Assembly: GCF_000613245.1 (NCBI RefSeq)
Contig: NZ_HG964936.1
Span: 640,175-704,174 of the forward strand
Length of the DNA: 64,000 nucleotides
Source: Mycobacterium asiaticum DSM 44297
GTDB taxonomy: Bacteria > Actinomycetota > Actinomycetes > Mycobacteriales > Mycobacteriaceae
Direction: 5' to 3'
Below are positions 19,329 through 29,319 of this stretch, piece after piece. A model generated the notes under the pieces. That model did not search any database, was not told where the DNA came from, and saw only the letters and a list, made by a program, of their open reading frames with translations. Position 1 is the stretch's first letter; the number at the start of each line of letters is the position of its first letter. The translations under genes and the position numbers were made by a program.

Positions 19329-20183
19329 TCACAGACCTAGCGCCTTGGCCAGTTCGGCCAATGCCGGCACCAGATCCTCGTTGCGGGTCAGCACCTGCAC
19401 CGGGACGTGGTCGGCCCCCGCGTCGAGGTGCTCGCGCAGCCGCGCGGCGATGGCGTCGGTGGTTCCGTAGGCGACGACCGCGTCCACAAGTCGGTCGCTG
19501 CCCGGTTTGGCGACGTCCTCGTCGGTGAAGCCCAGCCGCTTCCAGCTGTTGAGGTAGTTGGCGAGGTTGAGATAGATGTCGAGGGCCTTGCGGCCCACGG
19601 CACGGGCTTTCTCGGCGTCGGTGGTCAGCACCACCTTGTGCTCGGGAGCCAGAAACGCCGACGGCCCGATCAATTCCCGGGCCTGCGCCGTGTGTTCCGG
19701 CGTGGTCAGGTACGGGTGGGCCCCGGCCGCGCGCTGCGCGGAGAGTTTGAGGACCCGCGGGCCCAACGCCGCCACCACCCGGCGGTTGGCCGGCACGCCG
19801 TGCTGGTCAAGCTGGTCGAGGTACTCCACCAGCGCGTCGTAGGGCTTGCGGTACTGGGCGTGCGCCTCGGGATGGCCCACGCCGATTCCGAGCAGGAAGC
19901 GCCCGGGGTAGGCCCGGTCGATCCGGTGGAACGATTCGGCGACCGGACCAGCCGCCGCGGTCCAGATGTTGACGATGCCGGTGGCCACCTGCAAGGTGGT
20001 CGTCGCCGCCAGGATCGGTTCGACCCAGTCCAGCTCGGCGGGCGGTGAGCCGCCCACCCAGACCGCCCCGTAACCCAAGGCTTCGATCTCCTTGGCCTGC
20101 TGGGGAGTGACGCCGCGGCCGAACGATCCGAACCGGCCTAGATCGGGCTTGCTGGGGGCTGAACCTGCCTGGGAATCGGTCAT
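19329..20183 (-). CDS. LLM-class F420-dependent oxidoreductase, tandem paralogue
   Basis: Protein of 284 aa, strongly similar to the next gene (shared YLTTPEHT, HKVVLTTDAE, LGFTDEDV and KPGSDRL). It has the same LLM landmarks: VATGIVNIW and FLLGIGVGHPEAHAQY. The two look like a local duplication of one Rv3463-type gene. It starts with ATG at 20183 and is divergent from infA across 241 bp. The C-terminal part is as conserved as the N-terminal part, so both copies look functional. Substrate unknown. Confidence 0.85.
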   Translation of the reverse strand: MTDSQAGSAPSKPDLGRFGSFGRGVTPQQAKEIEALGYGAVWVGGSPPAELDWVEPILAATTTLQVATGIVNIWTAAAGPVAESFHRIDRAYPGRFLLGIGVGHPEAHAQYRKPYDALVEYLDQLDQHGVPANRRVVAALGPRVLKLSAQRAAGAHPYLTTPEHTAQARELIGPSAFLAPEHKVVLTTDAEKARAVGRKALDIYLNLANYLNSWKRLGFTDEDVAKPGSDRLVDAVVAYGTTDAIAARLREHLDAGADHVPVQVLTRNEDLVPALAELAKALGL

Positions 20184-20241
20184 GGTTGGTCTAACCGGCA
20201 GGCCGGGCGGCGCTATTCCGCGCAGAGCGAACCGGGCGATT

Positions 20242-20271
20242 TTGCGTCCGGAGCGACGGTGCGGGTATCGT
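20242..20271 (+). promoter_or_regulatory. Candidate housekeeping promoter for the alpha operon
   Basis: TTGCGT at 20242-20247 and TATCGT at 20266-20271 are spaced by 18 bp in the region upstream of infA. This resembles a mycobacterial SigA promoter (TTGaca / TAnnnT). The infA start is about 155 bp further on, implying a long leader. Weakly supported: motif and position only. Confidence 0.35.
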
Positions 20272-20424
20272 GGACCAACGGTGCGGCGTCCGTGCCGGCT
20301 CTTCGCGTGCCCTGTCTGAAATTTCTAATCGGAATTTCCATCACCGGCCCACGGTTTGTAGTCCGGACGAATGCTGCGCCCAACCAGGAGCACGGACAAC
20401 AAGGTAGAGGATCGCCGAAAAGTA

Positions 20425-20646
20425 ATGGCCAAGAAGGACGGTGCCATCGAGGTCGAGGGCCGCGTGGTCGAGCCCCTGCCCAATGCGATGTTTCGCATTG
20501 AGCTGGAGAACGGCCATAAGGTGCTCGCCCACATCAGCGGCAAGATGCGGCAGCACTACATCCGCATCCTGCCCGAGGACCGCGTGGTAGTGGAGTTGTC
20601 TCCCTACGACCTGTCCCGGGGCCGCATTGTGTACCGGTACAAGTAA
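20425..20646 (+). CDS. infA: Translation initiation factor IF-1
   Basis: S1/OB-fold protein of 73 aa that occupies the ribosomal A site during initiation. The sequence is near-invariant for the family: [19 protein letters not shown] at the N terminus, and [20 protein letters not shown]. The ATG at 20425 gives the normal length; the frame begins 18 codons earlier but without support. First gene of the infA-rpmJ-rpsM-rpsK-rpsD-rpoA-rplQ alpha operon, in the same order as Mtb Rv3462c-Rv3456c. Confidence 0.96.
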
Positions 20647-20686
20647 CGAACCACCCCCAAGACCAGAGAACAGGACCGAGACTGCC

Positions 20687-20800
20687 GTGAAGGTGAACCC
20701 GAGCGTCAAGCCGATCTGTGACAAGTGCAGGGTGATCCGTCGGCACGGACGGGTCATGGTGATCTGCTCCGACCCGCGCCACAAGCAGCGGCAGGGTTAG
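20687..20800 (+). CDS. rpmJ: 50S ribosomal protein L36 (bL36), zinc-binding form
   Basis: Small CDS of 37 codons starting at GTG 20687. It reads [14 protein letters not shown] and continues to [11 protein letters not shown]. The zinc ligands of the C+ form are seen at Cys11, Cys14, Cys27 and His32. Length and position between infA and rpsM match bL36. The presence of the zinc form suggests a zinc-free paralogue may exist elsewhere, as in other mycobacteria under zinc limitation. Confidence 0.95.
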
Positions 20801-20859
20801 GTCAGGGCTAGTCCTCTTTGGGCGCCCGCACACAACTGAATGCAGACCTCCCAGTACCA

Positions 20860-20903
20860 GTGAGCGGATACGCCGCTCACCTACGCCCGGACGGAGGCCG
20901 GGC
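20860..20903 (+). promoter_or_regulatory. Two tandem hairpins in the rpmJ-rpsM leader
   Basis: GTGAGCGG (20860-20867) pairs with CCGCTCAC (20873-20880), an 8-bp perfect stem with a 5-base loop. GCCCGG (20885-20890) pairs with CCGGGC (20898-20903). They lie in the 167-bp gap between rpmJ and rpsM, the largest gap inside the alpha operon. In many bacteria S4 or another r-protein binds a structured leader in this region; whether that applies here is inference. Confidence 0.45.
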
Positions 20904-20967
20904 CCTCGCCAACAGGTGAGGAACGGACTGGGAAAAGACCTCCGCTGAGAAAGAGGAAACGCCACCT

Positions 20968-21342
20968 ATGGCTCGACTAGTAGGCGTCGATCTCCCGCGT
21001 GACAAGCGGATGGAGATCGCGCTGACCTATATCTTCGGCATCGGCCGTACCCGCTCGAACGAGATTCTGGCGGCCACCGGCATCGACAAGGATCTGCGCA
21101 CCAAGGATCTGACCGATGACCAGCTCACCCACTTGCGCGACTACATCGAAGCGAACCTGAAGGTCGAGGGTGACCTGCGTCGTGAGGTGCAGGCCGACAT
21201 TCGTCGCAAGATCGAGATCGGCTGCTACCAGGGCCTGCGGCACCGCCGCGGACTGCCGGTGCGCGGCCAGCGGACCAAGACCAACGCGCGGACCCGCAAA
21301 GGCCCCAAGCGCACCATCGCAGGCAAGAAGAAGGCCAGGTAA
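20968..21342 (+). CDS. rpsM: 30S ribosomal protein S13 (uS13)
   Basis: Head protein of the small subunit contacting the P-site tRNA and the 50S subunit; 124 aa. It begins [20 protein letters not shown] and has the [10 protein letters not shown] helix-turn region. The basic C-terminal tail includes [21 protein letters not shown] ribosome binding site (AAGAGGAAAC) precedes the ATG. rpsK starts 3 bp after the stop. Confidence 0.97.
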   Translation: MARLVGVDLPRDKRMEIALTYIFGIGRTRSNEILAATGIDKDLRTKDLTDDQLTHLRDYIEANLKVEGDLRREVQADIRRKIEIGCYQGLRHRRGLPVRGQRTKTNARTRKGPKRTIAGKKKAR

Positions 21343-21345
21343 CCG

Positions 21346-21762
21346 ATGCCACCGAAGAAAGCATCCGCCGGCGGTCCCAAGAAGGGGCAGAAGACCCGCC
21401 GCAGGGAAAAGAAGAACGTTCCGCACGGTGCCGCCCACATCAAGAGCACCTTCAACAACACGATCGTGACGATCACCGACCCCCAGGGCAACGTCATCGC
21501 CTGGGCGTCGTCGGGTCACGTCGGCTTCAAGGGCTCGCGGAAGTCGACGCCGTTCGCCGCGCAGCTGGCCGCGGAGAACGCCGCCCGCAAAGCTCAGGAG
21601 CACGGGGTGCGCAAGGTCGACGTGTTCGTCAAGGGCCCGGGCTCGGGCCGCGAGACCGCGATCCGTTCGCTGCAGGCGGCCGGCCTGGAGGTCGGTGCGA
21701 TTTCCGACGTCACGCCGCAGCCGCACAACGGCGTCCGCCCGCCCAAGCGTCGGCGCGTCTAG
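21346..21762 (+). CDS. rpsK: 30S ribosomal protein S11 (uS11)
   Basis: Platform protein of the small subunit, 138 aa. The N-terminal basic extension ([20 protein letters not shown]) is typical of actinobacteria. The core includes [31 protein letters not shown] and [19 protein letters not shown]. Gene order and tight spacing place it in the alpha operon with rpsM and rpsD. Confidence 0.97.
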   Translation: MPPKKASAGGPKKGQKTRRREKKNVPHGAAHIKSTFNNTIVTITDPQGNVIAWASSGHVGFKGSRKSTPFAAQLAAENAARKAQEHGVRKVDVFVKGPGSGRETAIRSLQAAGLEVGAISDVTPQPHNGVRPPKRRRV

Positions 21763-21777
21763 GAGGGTTGAACTGAT

Positions 21778-22383
21778 ATGGCTCGTTACACCGGACCCAT
21801 CACCCGCAAGTCGCGCCGGTTGGGCACCGACCTCGTCGGCGGCGACCAGTCCTTCGAGAAGCGGCCCTACCCGCCCGGCCAGCACGGCCGGGCGCGGATC
21901 AAGGAGAGCGAATACCGTCAGCAGCTACAGGAGAAGCAGAAGGCTCGCTTCACCTACGGCGTGATGGAGAAGCAGTTCCGTCGCTACTACGAAGAGGCAT
22001 CGCGCCAATCCGGCAAGACCGGTGAGGAGCTGCTGCGCATCCTGGAGAGCCGGCTGGACAACGTGGTGTACCGCGCGGGTCTCGCGCGTACCCGACGGAT
22101 GGCCCGCCAGCTGGTCACCCACGGCCACTTCTCGGTCAACGGCGTACGCGTCGACGTCCCGAGCTACCGGGTGTCGCAGTACGACATCATCGATGTGCGC
22201 GACAAGTCGCTGAACACGGTGCCGTTCCAGATCGCGCGGGAGACCGCGGGCGACCGCCCGATCCCGAGCTGGCTGCAGGTGGTGGGGGAGCGGCAGCGCA
22301 TCCTGATCCACCAGCTGCCCGACCGTGCGCAGATCGACGTCCCGCTCACCGAGCAGCTGATCGTCGAGTACTACTCGAAGTAA
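21778..22383 (+). CDS. rpsD: 30S ribosomal protein S4 (uS4)
   Basis: Primary 16S rRNA-binding protein of 201 aa. Seen: ARYTGPITRKSRRLGTDLVG at the N terminus, the S4 RNA-binding domain with RLDNVVYRAGLARTRRMARQ, and VTHGHFSVNGVRVDVPSYRV. The N terminus lacks the zinc-binding Cys of the C+ form. In other bacteria S4 represses its own operon; the structured leader upstream of rpsM is a possible site, not proven here. Confidence 0.97.
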   Translation: MARYTGPITRKSRRLGTDLVGGDQSFEKRPYPPGQHGRARIKESEYRQQLQEKQKARFTYGVMEKQFRRYYEEASRQSGKTGEELLRILESRLDNVVYRAGLARTRRMARQLVTHGHFSVNGVRVDVPSYRVSQYDIIDVRDKSLNTVPFQIARETAGDRPIPSWLQVVGERQRILIHQLPDRAQIDVPLTEQLIVEYYSK

Positions 22384-22435
22384 CAGACTTCCGGCGCTGC
22401 GACCGCAGCGGCGGACACCTAACGGCATCAAATAG

Positions 22436-23509
<1,074 letters not shown>

Positions 23510-23574
23510 GCTCCAAGCAAATCCGTCCCGGTCCTACCTGATACGGGGACCGGCCCCATTTAGGAGAAGTCGCA

Positions 23575-24219
23575 ATGCCCAAGCCCACCAAGGGCCCCCG
23601 CCTCGGCGGGTCGTCTGCGCACCAGAAGGCGATCTTGGCCAACCTGGCTACCTCGTTGTTCGAGCACGGCCGGATCAAGACCACCGAGCCCAAGGCCAGG
23701 GCATTGCGGCCGTACGCGGAGAAGCTGATCACCCACGCCAAGAAGGGCACGCTGCACAACCGCCGCGAGGTGCTCAAGAAGATCCGGGACAAGGACGTGG
23801 TGCACACGTTGTTCGCGGAGATCGGGCCCTTCTTCTCCGACCGCGACGGCGGCTACACCCGCATCATCAAGGTCGAGCCGCGCAAGGGTGACAACGCTCC
23901 GATGGCCGTCATCGAACTGGTGCGGGAGAAGACGGTGACGTCCGAAGCCGACCGGGCGCGGCGGGTGCAGGCCTCGAAGAAGGCGGCGCCCGAAGCGGCG
24001 GCCGCGGCACCGCAGGCCGCCGTTGAGCCGGAAGCGGTGGACGATTCGGCCGCCGACGAGGCTGCGACCGACACCGAAGCCACTCCGGAGGCTGCGGCTG
24101 CGACGCCGCAGGCGGGCGTCGAGAGCGACACCGAAGCCAGCGAAGGTGCCACCGAGGGCACCGACGAGGCCAGCGCAGAAGCCGCCGACGAGGCCGCTGA
24201 CGAGGCACCCGAGAATTAG
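23575..24219 (+). CDS. rplQ: 50S ribosomal protein L17 (bL17) with acidic C-terminal extension
   Basis: 214 aa. Residues 1-120 are the L17 core ([60 protein letters not shown]). Residues about 130-214 form a low-complexity Ala/Glu/Asp-rich tail, found also in other mycobacterial L17 proteins but variable in length. The ATG follows AGGAGAAGTCGC. The reading frame of the tail overlaps the likely start of truA, so tail codons also encode the TruA N terminus. Confidence 0.96.
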   Translation: MPKPTKGPRLGGSSAHQKAILANLATSLFEHGRIKTTEPKARALRPYAEKLITHAKKGTLHNRREVLKKIRDKDVVHTLFAEIGPFFSDRDGGYTRIIKVEPRKGDNAPMAVIELVREKTVTSEADRARRVQASKKAAPEAAAAAPQAAVEPEAVDDSAADEAATDTEATPEAAAATPQAGVESDTEASEGATEGTDEASAEAADEAADEAPEN

Positions 24220-25060
24220 CGAAGTCGTCCGTCTGCGGTTCGACATCGCTTACGACGGAACGGATTTTGCGGGTTGGGCGGCGCAAGCGGGTTTGCGCAC
24301 GGTCGCCGGTGTGCTCGATGAGGCACTGACGACCGTGTTCCGCGCGCCGGTGCGGCTGCGCGCGGCGGGCCGCACCGACACGGGTGTGCACGCCACCGGG
24401 CAGGTGGCGCACGCCGATGTGCCGGCCGATGCCGTGTCGAATGCCTACTCGCGGTCTACCCGTCGCGAGGATCCGGAGTTCCTCTCGCTGGTGCGTCGGC
24501 TGGGCAGGTTCCTGCCCGCCGACGTCCGGGTGCTGGACATCGCCCGGGCGCCGGCCGGTTTCGACGCACGGTTCTCGGCGTTGCGCCGCCATTACGTCTA
24601 CCAGCTGTCGACCGCGCCGTACGGGGTGGTGCCACAGCGGGCACGGTTCGTCACCGCCTGGCCGCGCCCGTTGGACGTGGACGCCATGACCGTCGCGGCT
24701 CGAGAATTGTTGGGGCTACACGATTTCGCCGCCTTCTGCCGTCGTCGCGAAGGCGCCACCACAATCCGGGAACTGCAGCGGCTGGACTTCTCCCGCGACG
24801 GTGACCTGATCACGGCACACGTCAGCGCCGACGCGTTTTGCTGGTCGATGGTGCGATCGCTGATGGGGGCGCTACTGGCCGTCGGCGAACACCGGCGCAC
24901 ACCGTCGTGGTGCCGCCAATTACTCGGCGCGACAGAGCGATCCAGCGATTTCGCGGCCGCACCGCCACAGGGACTGACGCTGGTTGCGGTGGACTATCCG
25001 CCCGACGATGAACTCGGTGCCCGTACGCTGATCACCCGCGACATCCGTTCGCCCCGTTAG
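24146..25060 (+). CDS. truA: tRNA pseudouridine synthase A
   Basis: Makes pseudouridine at positions 38-40 of the tRNA anticodon stem. The core begins [19 protein letters not shown]. The catalytic Asp lies in [18 protein letters not shown], and later conserved motifs are [11 protein letters not shown] and [20 protein letters not shown]. The start is uncertain: no start codon lies between the rplQ stop and the core, so translation must begin inside rplQ. The GTG at 24146 gives about 304 aa, close to the Mtb length I recall; the frame stays open back to 24023. It ends by overlapping the convergent cutinase gene by 4 bp. Confidence 0.9.
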   Translation: MPPRAPTRPAQKPPTRPLTRHPRISEVVRLRFDIAYDGTDFAGWAAQAGLRTVAGVLDEALTTVFRAPVRLRAAGRTDTGVHATGQVAHADVPADAVSNAYSRSTRREDPEFLSLVRRLGRFLPADVRVLDIARAPAGFDARFSALRRHYVYQLSTAPYGVVPQRARFVTAWPRPLDVDAMTVAARELLGLHDFAAFCRRREGATTIRELQRLDFSRDGDLITAHVSADAFCWSMVRSLMGALLAVGEHRRTPSWCRQLLGATERSSDFAAAPPQGLTLVAVDYPPDDELGARTLITRDIRSPR

Positions 25061-25716
25061 AGTTTACCGGCGACGAAACTTGCGGCCTGGTTGGTCAGGC
25101 CGGGCACATACCCGGTGTGTGCCTTCCACTGGTTGCCGTCCGAGCAGATCGGGTCGCCCTCATTACACAGGTCGACGATCTTGCCGTCGAACTGGAAACT
25201 CAGTGCGTTCATCAGTCCGCCGGCTCGTCCCGAGGGGTTGCCGAACAGGGCCACCGCGGCGACGTGCTCGGCGGCATCGGACGGCAGCGGCTGGGTGAAG
25301 CCGAGGCCGGGTAGCGGTGCGGCGGTGACGATGTCGATCACCGCGGCGCCTTGAGAGTATCCGCCCAGAATGAGCTTGGTGCCCGGGCAGTTGTTGACCA
25401 TCTGCTGCACGTGGTCGCTGGCATCGTTGGCGCCGTCGGTGGCGGCGAGAAAGTCCTTATTCGCCGGATAGTTCACCCCGTAGGCGCCGATGTTCTTGCC
25501 CGTCTTCTGTCGGAGCGATCCGACCAGCGCATTGCCCACCCGGCCCAGACCCGGCGGTTCACCGGTTCCGCGCGCGAAGACCACTTCGGCGTCCGGGCAG
25601 GACGCGTGGGCCGGCGGCGCCAGCGGCGGGGCAACCAACAGCGCGGCGGCCGCGAGTGCGGCGGCCGCGAGTGTGGCGATGCGGGGTCGCTTGCAGCCCA
25701 AGGGGTTCAGCCTCAT
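25057..25716 (-). CDS. cut4: Secreted cutinase-family serine esterase
   Basis: 219 aa with an N-terminal signal peptide (hydrophobic about 13-34, likely cleavage after HA at 36-38). The alpha/beta-hydrolase cutinase domain has a nucleophile at Ser121 in GGYSQGAAV, Asp188 in CNEGDPIC and His200 in KAHTGYVPG. Cutinase-like proteins of mycobacteria hydrolyse lipid esters or mycolate-type substrates outside the cell. It lies next to a second cutinase and ESX-4, corresponding to Mtb Rv3452 by position. Signal peptide and triad are seen; substrate is unknown. Confidence 0.87.
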   Translation of the reverse strand: MRLNPLGCKRPRIATLAAAALAAAALLVAPPLAPPAHASCPDAEVVFARGTGEPPGLGRVGNALVGSLRQKTGKNIGAYGVNYPANKDFLAATDGANDASDHVQQMVNNCPGTKLILGGYSQGAAVIDIVTAAPLPGLGFTQPLPSDAAEHVAAVALFGNPSGRAGGLMNALSFQFDGKIVDLCNEGDPICSDGNQWKAHTGYVPGLTNQAASFVAGKL

Positions 25717-25748
25717 GGACCGAAATAGTAGGGGCTACCGGACCCGTG

Positions 25749-26543
25749 TCAGCGCACCTGCACCACCGGCGCGGTGGCCGGTGCGCCGGGTACCTGCGGC
25801 ACCGAGCCCGGAGGTACCAGCGGCAGCTGCGGAAGGGGCAGCTGGCCGGGCATGTGCGGGACGCCGTTCATCAGCTTGGGTGCCACGAAGGCGGCGCCCT
25901 GCGTGGTGTAGGTCGGGACGTAGCCTTCGGTGTGGCCGGTCCACTCGTTCCCGGCCCCGGCGTGGCAGATCGGGTCGGTGGGGTTGCAGTAGTCCACGGC
26001 CTTGGCGCCCAGCAGCGCACTCTTGGTCGGAAGCGACCCGCCGGCACGATCGGCGATGTCGCCGAACGTCACGACCGCCGCGATGTTGCCGGCGTATTCG
26101 GGCGGCAGCGAGCTGCCGAAGCTGATGCCGCCGATCGGCACACCGGCCACGATGTCCATCACCGAGGCGCCCTGTGAGTAACCACCCAGGACAATCTTGG
26201 TGTTCGGACAGGACGACGCCATTTTCTTGACGTGCGAAATCGTGTCGTTGGCACCGTCGCCGCCGTGTAGCTGCAACTTGCTGGCCGCATAGTTCACCGC
26301 ATAGGTGTCGATGTTGACTCCGGGCGCCTGCTGGCGCAGCGAGTCGACGAACGCATCGCCCACCCGGCCCAGGCCGGGCGGCTCGTTGGTCCCTCTGGCG
26401 AAGACGACCTCGGCATCCGGGCAGTCGTCGGCGGACGCCGACGGGGTTGCGCCGAGCGGGTTGACCAGCAGAACAGTGGCCGCCACAGCGGCGGCGCCCA
26501 CACCGGCCCGACCGGCTAGGCGGATGATGGGGTCTTTACGCAC
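25749..26543 (-). CDS. cut3: Secreted cutinase-family esterase with Pro-rich tail (Cut3-like)
   Basis: 264 aa from the GTG at 26543. I chose it because it puts basic residues directly before the signal-peptide hydrophobic core ([19 protein letters not shown]), as in Mtb Rv3451; ATG codons at 26576/26579 are alternatives. The triad is Ser123 in GGYSQGASV, Asp190 in CNPTDPICH and His204 in [10 protein letters not shown]. The tail from about 225 is Pro-rich with repeated LPxxP motifs. It is divergent from eccB4 with about 85 bp between starts. Probably exported by Sec and active on lipid esters. Confidence 0.85.
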   Translation of the reverse strand: MRKDPIIRLAGRAGVGAAAVAATVLLVNPLGATPSASADDCPDAEVVFARGTNEPPGLGRVGDAFVDSLRQQAPGVNIDTYAVNYAASKLQLHGGDGANDTISHVKKMASSCPNTKIVLGGYSQGASVMDIVAGVPIGGISFGSSLPPEYAGNIAAVVTFGDIADRAGGSLPTKSALLGAKAVDYCNPTDPICHAGAGNEWTGHTEGYVPTYTTQGAAFVAPKLMNGVPHMPGQLPLPQLPLVPPGSVPQVPGAPATAPVVQVR

Positions 26544-26628
26544 CTGGGGAATTTTATACGGCGGCCGGCGGAGCATCATCTCCGCGCCTGTGGATAAGTG
26601 CACGCAGCGGGCCGGTGAGCGGCCTACC

Positions 26629-28050
26629 GTGAGGCGACTCGGGCAACGTATTGGGGGTGCAGGGCGGCTGGACACCACCACCTGGCTGCACGTCAGCGCA
26701 TACCGATACCGCAGGAGGCGCCTGGAGCGCGCGTTGCTGGGTGGCGATCATCGCGCGGTCGACCGCTCGCGGCGGATTGCGCTGGTGCTTGGTGCTGTGC
26801 TTTCGGCGGTGGCCCTGGCCGGAACCGGCTTGATGGGTCGCCTGCGACCGCAACTCGCACTGTCCGACGCACCGATTGCCATGGGCCAGGTATCGGGCGC
26901 CTTGTACGTGCGGGTGGGCGACACCTGGCATCCGGTGCCGAACCTGGCCTCGGCGCGGCTGATCGCGGGTACGGACGCCAATCCGCGACCGGTGCGGGAG
27001 TCTGACCTGGCGCGCGCCAAACGTGGCCCGTCTCTCGGCATCCTGGGCGCACCGCAGCAGCTCAGCCCGGCGCTGCCGGCGGCGGAGTCGGTCTGGACGG
27101 TTTGCGACGGCGAGGGTGACGCGGGGACAACTGTGCTTGTCGGGCCACCGGCGGGGACGTCTGAAGGCGCCTTGGGCGCTGACCGCGCGTTTCTGGTCGC
27201 CACCGATCCCGGGGCCCAGCCCTACCTGTTTTACCGCGGTTCCCGCGCGTTGGTCGACTTGACGGATCACGCGGTGGTGCGCGCGCTGAACCTCTCGGGG
27301 CAGACTCCGCGTATCGTGTCGCCGACTTTGCTGAGCGCCGTCCCCGAGGTACCGGCCATCGCCGTTCCCCGAATTCGACAGGCGGGCGGACCGCCGCGAG
27401 CATGGCTGCCCGGGATTCCGGTGGGCACTGTGTTGCGGATCACACGCGCAGGGGGCGAGGAGCACTACGTCGTGCTGGCCGACGGGGTTCAGCGCATCGG
27501 GCAGGTCGCCGCAGACCTGCTCCGGTTCGGCGACGCGCAGGGCAGCGTCAACGCCGTCACGGTAGCGCCCGACGCGCTGCGTAACGCACCGATCGTCGAC
27601 GGATTGCCGACCGCTGCGTTCCCCGAGCGGGCGCCTGTGTTGGACATGACTGCGGTGGTGTGCGCGGTCTGGACGCCGGCGCGATCGGGTCCGGCCGGTA
27701 TCGCCCTGGTGGCGGGCAGCGCTGTGCCCCTGCGGGCCGGAGAGCAGCCCGCGAGCTTGGCGCAAGCCGACGGCCGCGGGCCGGCCGTGGACGCCGTCCA
27801 ATTACCGCCTGGCCGCAGTGCGTTTGTGTCGGCGCAGCCGCTGACCGGCACCAGCCCTCGCAGCGCGCCGCGCTTCCTCGTAACCGAGAGCGGAGTGCGG
27901 TTCGCCGTTGCCGACGACGAGGCGGCCCACGATCTCGGTCTCCCGACGACGCCAGCGCCTGCACCGTGGGCGGTGCTGGCGGCGTTGCCATGCGGACCGG
28001 AGCTGAGCAGGGCGAAGGCGTCAGTCGGCCGGGACACGCTGGCGCCGTAG
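26629..28050 (+). CDS. eccB4: ESX-4 type VII secretion core component EccB4
   Basis: 473 aa homologous to Mtb Rv3450c. A short cytoplasmic N terminus ([20 protein letters not shown]) is followed by one membrane helix at about residues 50-70. A large periplasmic domain follows, with repeated-fold motifs such as [20 protein letters not shown] and [17 protein letters not shown]. EccB is part of the inner-membrane ESX channel. The GTG at 26629 gives the expected length; earlier in-frame codons would run into the divergent cutinase. The 3' end overlaps convergent mycP4 by 30 bp. Confidence 0.92.
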   Translation: MRRLGQRIGGAGRLDTTTWLHVSAYRYRRRRLERALLGGDHRAVDRSRRIALVLGAVLSAVALAGTGLMGRLRPQLALSDAPIAMGQVSGALYVRVGDTWHPVPNLASARLIAGTDANPRPVRESDLARAKRGPSLGILGAPQQLSPALPAAESVWTVCDGEGDAGTTVLVGPPAGTSEGALGADRAFLVATDPGAQPYLFYRGSRALVDLTDHAVVRALNLSGQTPRIVSPTLLSAVPEVPAIAVPRIRQAGGPPRAWLPGIPVGTVLRITRAGGEEHYVVLADGVQRIGQVAADLLRFGDAQGSVNAVTVAPDALRNAPIVDGLPTAAFPERAPVLDMTAVVCAVWTPARSGPAGIALVAGSAVPLRAGEQPASLAQADGRGPAVDAVQLPPGRSAFVSAQPLTGTSPRSAPRFLVTESGVRFAVADDEAAHDLGLPTTPAPAPWAVLAALPCGPELSRAKASVGRDTLAP

Positions 28051-29319
28051 TCGCCGGAGCGTGACTGAGGCTACGGCCACCAGCAGCACCACGAGACAGC
28101 TGGCGGCGCCCCGAAAAGCGGTGTCGCGCGGCCGCTTGTCGGACGGCTGCCGTGTCGTTGGTGCGGGCAAGTCCACCGGCCTCGAGCCGGGTGTGCCGAT
28201 CTGCCCGACGGTTCCGGTGCTGATCGCGGCCAGCGCGTCGATGACGCCGTTGCCGACGGCCGGATCCCAACCCGCCGGCGGATGGTGGGCGGTCGTCTCG
28301 ATGCGCTGCATCACCCCACGCGCGGTCAATGCCGGAAAACGCGCCCGGATCAGCGCGGCAAGGCCGCTCACCACGGGCGCGGCATAGCTGGTGCCGGACA
28401 GCGGTTGTCCGGCAACGCTATTGACGATCCCGTCGTTGATCGGGCTCAGTGAGGTCACGCCCTCACCGGTCGCGGCAACGTCGACCCAGGGCCCGGCCAG
28501 GGTGAAAGAGGACGGCACGCCCTGAGGATTCACCGAACCGACGGTCAGTACGTAGTCGTCGTACCAGGCGGGGCTGACGGCGGCCGGTTGCGGCGGGCAC
28601 TGCGATGCGCCGCCGCTATTGCCGGCGGCGGCCACCACCACCGCGTTCTTGACGTCGACCGCGTATGCGATCGCCGCGCCCAGGGCGCGGTCGTCGAGCG
28701 TGTCTGCGGACGCGACGCATGCCACCGACGAGATGTTGATGACCGTCGCGCCCATATCCGCTGCGGTACGGACTGCTTTCGCCATTGTCTGAACATCGCC
28801 GAGGCCCCGACCGGACCGGTCGCCTACGGGGGAGAACCGGGTGCTGGATTGCCGGATACTGATCACCGTGGCCTCGGGCGCTACGCCACTGAGCTGGTCG
28901 GTTTCGGAAGCCCTCGCCGCGATTATCCCGGCCACCAGCGTGCCGTGTGCGTCGCAGTCCTGGGTACCGTCACCAACCGACACGTAGTCACCGCCGGCCA
29001 CCAAGCTCGATAACCGGGGGTGGCGCCGGACACCGGTGTCGATCACCGCGACACGTTGCCCGGTGCCCCGGCTGAGCTGCCAGATCCGCGGCAGGTCCAT
29101 GTCAGCGACCTGGGCAGGCATACCGGTCAGGGCCGGGTCCGCGGCTGCCGCCGCGCACACCTCTCGCTGCACGGTGGGCGCGGACGGAGACGGTAATGCG
29201 GCTGCGGGTAGCCAGTTTTCGTCGACCGGTGGTGGTGAGACCGCACGGGCCAACGGTGTGGAGAACGGCGCCATCAACGCGGCCGCGAGCAGCAAGCGAG
29301 CCACCGCGCGGGCCGTCAC
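28021..29319 (-). CDS. mycP4: ESX-4 mycosin (subtilisin-like protease) MycP4
   Basis: 432 aa membrane-anchored serine protease (Mtb Rv3449). Signal peptide at about 1-27. The catalytic triad is Asp94 in VAVIDTGV, His125 in DAHGTLVAGI and Ser311 in SGTSYAAP. A C-terminal membrane helix lies at about 400-420, followed by a short basic tail. Mycosins stabilise and regulate their ESX system. The GTG at 29319 overlaps the eccD4 stop (GTGA), so the two are coupled; the frame extends upstream through eccD4 but as a shadow. Confidence 0.93.
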   Translation of the reverse strand: MTARAVARLLLAAALMAPFSTPLARAVSPPPVDENWLPAAALPSPSAPTVQREVCAAAAADPALTGMPAQVADMDLPRIWQLSRGTGQRVAVIDTGVRRHPRLSSLVAGGDYVSVGDGTQDCDAHGTLVAGIIAARASETDQLSGVAPEATVISIRQSSTRFSPVGDRSGRGLGDVQTMAKAVRTAADMGATVINISSVACVASADTLDDRALGAAIAYAVDVKNAVVVAAAGNSGGASQCPPQPAAVSPAWYDDYVLTVGSVNPQGVPSSFTLAGPWVDVAATGEGVTSLSPINDGIVNSVAGQPLSGTSYAAPVVSGLAALIRARFPALTARGVMQRIETTAHHPPAGWDPAVGNGVIDALAAISTGTVGQIGTPGSRPVDLPAPTTRQPSDKRPRDTAFRGAASCLVVLLVAVASVTLRRLRRQRVPAD

